Positions 4,355 through 9,111 of a DNA stretch of 9,111 nt are shown here, piece by piece. Each line of letters starts with the position of its first letter. The stretch's first letter is position 1. Origin of the DNA: an uncultured Pseudomonadota bacterium (GTDB lineage Bacteria > Pseudomonadota > Gammaproteobacteria > Methylococcales > Methylomonadaceae); the NCBI GenBank assembly GCA_903904275.1, contig CAIVBX010000086.1, forward strand, positions 1-9,111, in the 5' to 3' direction. Position numbers and translations under genes: made by a program. The notes beneath the pieces are model-generated. The model was not told where the DNA came from. It saw nothing but the letters and a program-made list of their open reading frames with translations, and did no database searches.

Positions 4355-7075
4355 CTAAACTCCTAAAGAAAGATGAAATTCGGTAGCCAATTTGATTATT
4401 TCTGATTTTGTAAGTGGAAAATCAAAAGAATCGAGTGCTAATTTGAGCGGTTCAATGCGTTTTTCTGTTAAATAGGCGCTTAACTCATCTATTGTCGTTG
4501 TTAGTCCATCGGGACTATCTTGCTCAACGTTTTGCCAAACCAATTTTAACAAATTTGTAACAATCACGTTGTCAAACAATTTTATTTCTGGCTCTAAATT
4601 TTGATGCGTTGTGGTGTATTCCTGAATAAAATTTTTCGTGCGGGTAATTGCCTCTTTTAAACGTTCAATCGCTTGTGTTATATCTTGACTATTATTTATC
4701 AATTCATCAATTTCGTAAGTAATTTCGCCTATTTCAATCAAGCCCAACATTTTTGCCGCGCCTTTTGTTTTGTGAATTAGACGAGAAAACTCGCCCATGT
4801 TTTCATTTGTCATTGCATTTAAAAGTAACTCACATTCTGTTGAAAATTTAAGTAAATAACGTTTGTAAATTGAAACATCTTTCCAAATTTTTAATGCCAT
4901 TTTTATATCAATAACTGGGAATTGAGCCGTAGATATCGGCAAAGGCATTTTAAAGAGTTGTTTTTTTAGGGTTATTGAAGGTTTTGTCAGTTTGGCAATC
5001 AAATTAACAGCTACTTCAACATCAAACGGTTTCGCAATGAAATCGTTAATACCGACGTTTTTTGCCAGTTCAATTTGTGATGTAAAAACGCCAGCGCTTA
5101 ATGCCACAACAGGTAAATTGAGGAGTTCGGGAATTTGGCGAATTAAACGTGTTGCATCATAGCCATCCATCACAGGCATTTGAATATCCATCAATACAAG
5201 ATCAACCGCATTTGAATTATTTCTAATCCAATCAACTGCTTGCTGACCATTATCAATCGTTACAACTGATGCGCCTTCTGTTGTAAATATCCGATTGGCA
5301 ACTTCAAGATTGATTTCATTATCATCAACGATTAAAAGTCTGCAACCTTCAAGGCGATTGATATAACCATTTTTCTTGTCTATTGTTGTGATTTCAGAAA
5401 GCAAATTTTCACTGTCGTCGTAATCAAAATGAAGATTAAAAGAAAAATCACTGCCCTTTCCTAATTCACTTGTTAGCGAAATTTCACCACCCATCAATGC
5501 CACTAATTGCTGTGAAATGGCTAAACCCAAACCCGTTCCACCAAAACGACGCGTAATGGAATTATCTGCTTGAGAAAATGACGTAAAAATCGTTTTTTGT
5601 GCGTCTTTAGAAATGCCCGTTCCCGTATCAGACACAGAAAAATGCAAATAAACGCAATTTTCATTGCATTCCAACACTGAAATGTTGACATCAACATGAC
5701 CTTGATGCGTGAATTTAATCGCGTTGCCTACCAAATTCACTAACACCTGTTGCAACCGTAAGGAATCACCTTTTAAACGATGGACATTAACGCTAACAGG
5801 CGGATGAATAATTAAATCGATGTTTCTCTCACTCGCGCCAAACATCATGATAGTGGCTAAATTATCTAAAATCTCATGCAAATTAAAAACGGACATTTCC
5901 AATTCAAATTTACCTGATTCAATTTTTGATATATCTAACACATTGTTAATAATGCCTAATAACGATTGTCCCGCTGTATGAATTTTGCCTAATAACAATT
6001 TATTATCATCAGATAAGTTGCTTTTTTTCAGTATGAAAACAAGCCCTAAAATGGCATTCATCGGCGTTCGTAATTCATGGCTCATATTTGATAAAAACAT
6101 ACTTTTTGAATTATTCGCAAATTCCGCCACGATTTTTGCTTTTTCTAATTCGGAAGTACGTTCTGTCACCAAATTTTCTAAGCTGTCTCGATAATTTTTC
6201 AATGCCAGTTCAATTTTTATCCGCTCGGCAATTTCTTCTTGTAGTTGTTTATTTGTCGTAGCGAGTTCGGTGTAAGGATTTTTAACCGACACCGCGAATA
6301 AACCGAGATAAATGAGATAAAACGCGACAATTTTATAGATATGTCCTAACGCGTTGTAAGTATCAAAAACGCTTTTAAAGCCTGTAAAAACGGCTTCACT
6401 AAAAATACAAACAACAAAAGCATACAAAAAATAAATGAGATGTTTTTCGCCTGTTTTTAAAATTCGTTGCCAATACATAAAAAGGCTAATACACAACAAC
6501 ACAATAATGAGATATTCCGTATTTTTTTTGAATGGTGTTAATCCAACACCTTCAGCAATCGTAACGGGCATTTGTTCGTGGAAAAATGTAATTCCCATAA
6601 ATACCAATGCAGGAAACACAAAACACTCAATCATCAAGACCGTTTTTGATAGCCCAAAACGCTGTGTATTTGGGTAAATAAAAGCACTTCTTAAAAAAAA
6701 CAGTGCCATAAATAACCGCGCAGCTATCCAGTATTGTGCAGCTTTGTTTGGCGAATTTTGCGTAAAAAAAGCAGGCATTCCAAAAAAACTCAGTGCATGA
6801 AAAAAATCTAACCAGCCAATGACAAAAAATGCGGTACTCAGAAATAAAATATGTCGATTATTCGTTTGCTCATAGGCATACCAACCGATACCAAAAATTG
6901 AAAACGAAACAATGACACTAAAAAATTCGGCGATATTATGAAAAATCAAATAATGCGATACATTCATAACTGCATAAAGTTGGGAACGAAAAAGTATCGT
7001 TAATAAAATTGGGAATAATGAACAAATAAAAACAATACCAATCCGTTTTCTTAAATATGAATGACTAATCATCAT
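4355..7075 (-). CDS. MASE3 sensor hybrid histidine kinase (HisKA-HATPase-REC-HPt)
   Basis: A 906-residue inner-membrane kinase. Residues about 12-265 carry some eight hydrophobic segments matching a MASE3 sensor (HNIAEFFSV, then IGWLDFFHAL, then WIAARLF). A coiled coil (about 268-318) leads to HisKA with SHELRTP and phosphoacceptor H333. HATPase_c follows, with NLVGNAIKFT (N451), DTGTGIS (D483) and GGTGLGLAIS. The receiver at about 578-695 has D630 (VLMDIQMP) and K682 (AKPF). The HPt domain has H768 (IHKTKGAAKML). A further helical tail (about 828-906, with ALDSFDFPL) is shared with the upstream paralogue. All phosphorelay residues are intact. The start overlaps the upstream kinase stop (ATGA at 7072-7075) with no good Shine-Dalgarno, indicating coupled translation; the next codon is also ATG. 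Compared with its neighbour it lacks the first receiver. The MASE3 signal is unknown. The adjacent REC-HD-GYP protein is the likely output. Confidence 0.94.
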   Translation of the reverse strand: MMISHSYLRKRIGIVFICSLFPILLTILFRSQLYAVMNVSHYLIFHNIAEFFSVIVSFSIFGIGWYAYEQTNNRHILFLSTAFFVIGWLDFFHALSFFGMPAFFTQNSPNKAAQYWIAARLFMALFFLRSAFIYPNTQRFGLSKTVLMIECFVFPALVFMGITFFHEQMPVTIAEGVGLTPFKKNTEYLIIVLLCISLFMYWQRILKTGEKHLIYFLYAFVVCIFSEAVFTGFKSVFDTYNALGHIYKIVAFYLIYLGLFAVSVKNPYTELATTNKQLQEEIAERIKIELALKNYRDSLENLVTERTSELEKAKIVAEFANNSKSMFLSNMSHELRTPMNAILGLVFILKKSNLSDDNKLLLGKIHTAGQSLLGIINNVLDISKIESGKFELEMSVFNLHEILDNLATIMMFGASERNIDLIIHPPVSVNVHRLKGDSLRLQQVLVNLVGNAIKFTHQGHVDVNISVLECNENCVYLHFSVSDTGTGISKDAQKTIFTSFSQADNSITRRFGGTGLGLAISQQLVALMGGEISLTSELGKGSDFSFNLHFDYDDSENLLSEITTIDKKNGYINRLEGCRLLIVDDNEINLEVANRIFTTEGASVVTIDNGQQAVDWIRNNSNAVDLVLMDIQMPVMDGYDATRLIRQIPELLNLPVVALSAGVFTSQIELAKNVGINDFIAKPFDVEVAVNLIAKLTKPSITLKKQLFKMPLPISTAQFPVIDIKMALKIWKDVSIYKRYLLKFSTECELLLNAMTNENMGEFSRLIHKTKGAAKMLGLIEIGEITYEIDELINNSQDITQAIERLKEAITRTKNFIQEYTTTHQNLEPEIKLFDNVIVTNLLKLVWQNVEQDSPDGLTTTIDELSAYLTEKRIEPLKLALDSFDFPLTKSEIIKLATEFHLSLGV
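5675..5726. repeat. Direct repeat A, copy 1 (52 bp, in the MASE3 kinase gene)
   Basis: This stretch within the HATPase-coding part is identical base for base to 8815-8866 in the paralogous kinase gene, at an offset of 3140 bp. The flanking sequence is only moderately similar, so the block is more conserved than its surroundings, including at synonymous sites. Confidence 0.9.
5922..5971. repeat. Direct repeat B, copy 1 (at least 50 bp, HisKA-coding region)
   Basis: Identical to 9062-9111, again at the 3140-bp offset. It encodes the end of HisKA (QSLLGIINNVLDISKI). The true length is unknown because the other copy runs off the window. Confidence 0.9.
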
Positions 7076-9111
7076 TGAATTGAGACGTAACGCATTTCCA
7101 AAGAAAGATTAAATTCATTTGCTAATTTTATGACTTCTAATTTAGCAAGCGGAAAATCAAATGAATCAAGTGCTGATTTAAGGGATTCAATATGTTTTTC
7201 TGTTAAATAGGAGCTTAATTCATTCATGACTGCCGTTAATCCATCAGGACTATCTTCTTCAACACCGATTAAAATCAATTTTAATAAATTTGTGATGAGA
7301 ATCTCGTCAAACGCTTTAATTTCTGCATCTGCATCTGCATCTGAATTCGGTTTTGTGGTGGTGTATTCATTAACAAAATTTTGCACTGTTGAAATTGCTT
7401 TTTTTAGACGTTCAATCACCTGAGTTGTGTCTTGATTCTCGTGCATCAACTCATCAATTTCATGCGTGATAGCGTCCATTTCAAGCAAGCCTAACATTTT
7501 TGCCGTGCCTTTTATTTTGTGTACAAAACTCGAAAATTCTTCACGATTTTCATTTTGAATCGCGGTTAAAAGCAAATCACATTCTGCTGAAAATTTAAGC
7601 AAATAACGTTTATATGTTTCAACGTCATTCCAAATTTTTAACGCCGCATCAATGTCGATGTCTTTTGAATTTGCAGCGATTTCATCAATGGAAATACATT
7701 CTTGATTTACGTTTTCGGTGTACTTTGCAACCAAATTCACAGCGATATTCACATCAAAAGGTTTGGCAATAAAATCATCGATACCAACCTCTTTTGCTTT
7801 TTCAATTTGTGTTTTAAAAACGCCTGCGCTTAATGCCACAACAGGCAAATTGCGTAATGCAGGAATTTCTCGGATTAAACGTGTTGCGTCATAACCATTC
7901 ATGACAGGCATTTGAATATCCATCAGCACAAGGTCAATCGCGTTTGGATTATTTCTTAGCCATTCAACCGCATTGTAACCATTATCCATTGTCGTCACTG
8001 ACGCACCTTCTGCTCCGAATATCAAACTCGCCACTTCAAGATTGATGTCATTATCATCAACGACTAAAAGTCGGCGACCTTGAAGGCGTTTTAATTGCTT
8101 GTGAGGTAAAACTTGTTTTTGACATTCTAATTGTTGGCTTCCGTATGTCGCTTTTGAAATCGCATCATAAAGCGACGAAGCGGTCACAGGTTTGCTTAAA
8201 ATAGCATCAAAAATAGCCGCTTCTGGATGTTCATCTAAAAATTTTCTGTCATACGCTGTCACCATAATCACGATGGGCTTTCTATTTGAAAACGTCATTT
8301 TTTCCTGAATTGCTTTAGCTGTTTGTAATCCATCCATGCTTGGCATTTGCCAATCTAAAACAATGACCGATTGTTTTAGATTGTTATCTTTATGGGTTTT
8401 AACATAATCTAATGCCGCGCCTCCTGAATCAACCGCTACCGCAGACCAGTTCAGTATTTTCGTGATTGAAAGCAAGGCATTTCGTGCCACTTCATTGTCG
8501 TCTACAACTAAAATATCAATGCTTTCGTTGTTTCGATAAGTCGCTTCCTTAACATCAACATAATCAAAATGCAGATTAAATGAAAAATTACTGCCCTTTC
8601 CTATTTCACTCACTAATGTGATTTCACCGCCCATCAATTCAACTAATTGACGTGAAATTGTCAAACCTAAACCCGAACCACCATAACGTCGGGTGATGGA
8701 ATTATCCGCTTGAGAAAATGAGGCAAAAATGGTTTCTTGTGCATCTTTAGAAATGCCATGACCTGTGTCAGATACTGAAAAATGGAGATATACATTTTTC
8801 TCATTCAATTCAAGCACTGAAATGTTGACATCAACATGACCTTGATGCGTGAATTTAATCGCGTTGGCGACCAAATTTATTAGCACCTGTTCTAATCGTA
8901 ATGAATCGCCTTTCAAATTATTGATACATGAACAAACAGGTGGATGAATAATCAAATCGATATTTTTTTCATGGGCATTGAACATCATGATGGTTGCTAA
9001 ATTGTCTAAAACATCATGCAAATTGAATTCTGAAATATCCAATTCAAGTTTGCCCGCTTCGATTTTTGATATATCTAACACATTGTTAATAATGCCTAAT
9101 AACGATTGTCC
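7072..9111 (-). CDS. Hybrid histidine kinase, C-terminal part (HisKA end-HATPase-REC-REC-HPt); 5' end outside window
   Basis: The frame is open to the right edge, so the sensor region and the phosphoacceptor His of HisKA lie outside. The visible 679 residues start GQSLLGIINNVLDISKIEAGK, the end of HisKA. HATPase_c has N83 (NLVANAIKFT), D115 (DTGHGIS) and GGSGLGLTIS. Receiver 1 (about 198-320) has phosphoacceptor D253 (VLDWQMPSMDG) and K307 (LSKPV). Receiver 2 (about 346-462) has D398 (VLMDIQMPVMNG) and K450 (AKPF). HPt has H531 (VHKIKGTAKML). The same helical tail as in the downstream kinase follows (about 597-672, SALDSFDFPL), plus a short extension ending MRYVSIQ. A GTG at 9081 could be mistaken for the start but lies inside the conserved HisKA core. 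The stop overlaps the next kinase start by 4 nt. A DADADA stretch before the tail comes from a hexanucleotide repeat. Confidence 0.93.
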   Translation of the reverse strand, partial: GQSLLGIINNVLDISKIEAGKLELDISEFNLHDVLDNLATIMMFNAHEKNIDLIIHPPVCSCINNLKGDSLRLEQVLINLVANAIKFTHQGHVDVNISVLELNEKNVYLHFSVSDTGHGISKDAQETIFASFSQADNSITRRYGGSGLGLTISRQLVELMGGEITLVSEIGKGSNFSFNLHFDYVDVKEATYRNNESIDILVVDDNEVARNALLSITKILNWSAVAVDSGGAALDYVKTHKDNNLKQSVIVLDWQMPSMDGLQTAKAIQEKMTFSNRKPIVIMVTAYDRKFLDEHPEAAIFDAILSKPVTASSLYDAISKATYGSQQLECQKQVLPHKQLKRLQGRRLLVVDDNDINLEVASLIFGAEGASVTTMDNGYNAVEWLRNNPNAIDLVLMDIQMPVMNGYDATRLIREIPALRNLPVVALSAGVFKTQIEKAKEVGIDDFIAKPFDVNIAVNLVAKYTENVNQECISIDEIAANSKDIDIDAALKIWNDVETYKRYLLKFSAECDLLLTAIQNENREEFSSFVHKIKGTAKMLGLLEMDAITHEIDELMHENQDTTQVIERLKKAISTVQNFVNEYTTTKPNSDADADAEIKAFDEILITNLLKLILIGVEEDSPDGLTAVMNELSSYLTEKHIESLKSALDSFDFPLAKLEVIKLANEFNLSLEMRYVSIQ
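7322..7343. repeat. In-frame hexanucleotide microsatellite (TCTGCA, 3.7 units)
   Basis: Three full TCTGCA units and a partial fourth lie in the linker between HPt and the C-terminal tail of the window-edge kinase. On the coding strand they encode alternating Asp-Ala (DADADA). Unit gain or loss keeps the frame, so linker length could vary between strains. The paralogous kinase has no such repeat at the matching place (HQNLEPE). Confidence 0.75.
8815..8866. repeat. Direct repeat A, copy 2 (52 bp, in the window-edge kinase gene)
   Basis: Identical to 5675-5726. The identity begins at CACTGAAATG and stops at GCGTTG, with mismatches directly on both sides (G/A at 8814/5674, G/C at 8867/5727). Confidence 0.9.
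9062..9111. repeat. Direct repeat B, copy 2 (at least 50 bp, reaches window edge)
   Basis: The last 50 bases of the window match 5922-5971 exactly. The match ends only because the window does, so the identity may extend into the HisKA His-box region of the upstream kinase. Confidence 0.9.

Noticed and set aside
9079..9081. GTG start for the window-edge kinase
   Set aside because: The frame stays open to 9111 and the extra codons encode conserved HisKA sequence (GQSLLGIINN), so the GTG is an internal Val.

Overview
The window comes from a low-GC (AT-rich) proteobacterium, most likely a gammaproteobacterium. The pointers are a cytochrome bd oxidase locus with a cydX gene whose product begins MWYFAWILG (the gammaproteobacterial CydX type), a lipobox lipoprotein, an outer-membrane beta-barrel, and multi-domain hybrid kinases with HPt domains. 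The genus cannot be fixed from sequence alone.

Layout. (1) Positions 1-2136, plus strand: the 3' end of cydB, an outer-membrane beta-barrel gene, cydX, a lipoprotein gene overlapping cydX, and a small membrane protein with an internal duplication. The genes are tightly packed and look like one operon. The barrel gene separating cydB from cydX is the unusual point, because cydX normally follows cydB directly. (2) Positions 2147-3302: a single-domain response regulator (minus), an XRE/Cro-CI-type repressor (minus), and a divergent 64-residue small HTH-like protein (plus). The last two share a 98-bp intergenic region holding a perfect 19-bp palindrome that overlaps the predicted repressor promoter. 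This looks like a small autoregulated switch of phage style, with no other phage genes visible. (3) Positions 3340-9111, minus strand: a signalling operon read from right to left. It encodes a hybrid histidine kinase cut by the window edge (HATPase, two receivers, HPt), a second hybrid kinase (MASE3 membrane sensor, HisKA, HATPase, one receiver, HPt), and a REC-HD-GYP response regulator. Gene junctions are a 4-nt ATGA overlap and a 1-nt gap.

How the genes may work together. By family knowledge the two kinases would pass phosphate through their receivers and HPt domains to a terminal receiver. The adjacent REC-HD-GYP protein, with intact phosphodiesterase motifs, is the natural output, giving sensor-controlled cyclic-di-GMP hydrolysis. 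The stand-alone receiver at 2147-2515 could be a second acceptor. The two kinases are paralogues that differ by one receiver domain. They share perfectly identical DNA blocks of 52 bp and at least 50 bp at a constant 3140-bp offset, inside otherwise more diverged sequence, which suggests recent gene conversion. No mobile element, CRISPR array, tRNA or rRNA was seen. No gene-free stretch exceeds about 100 bp.
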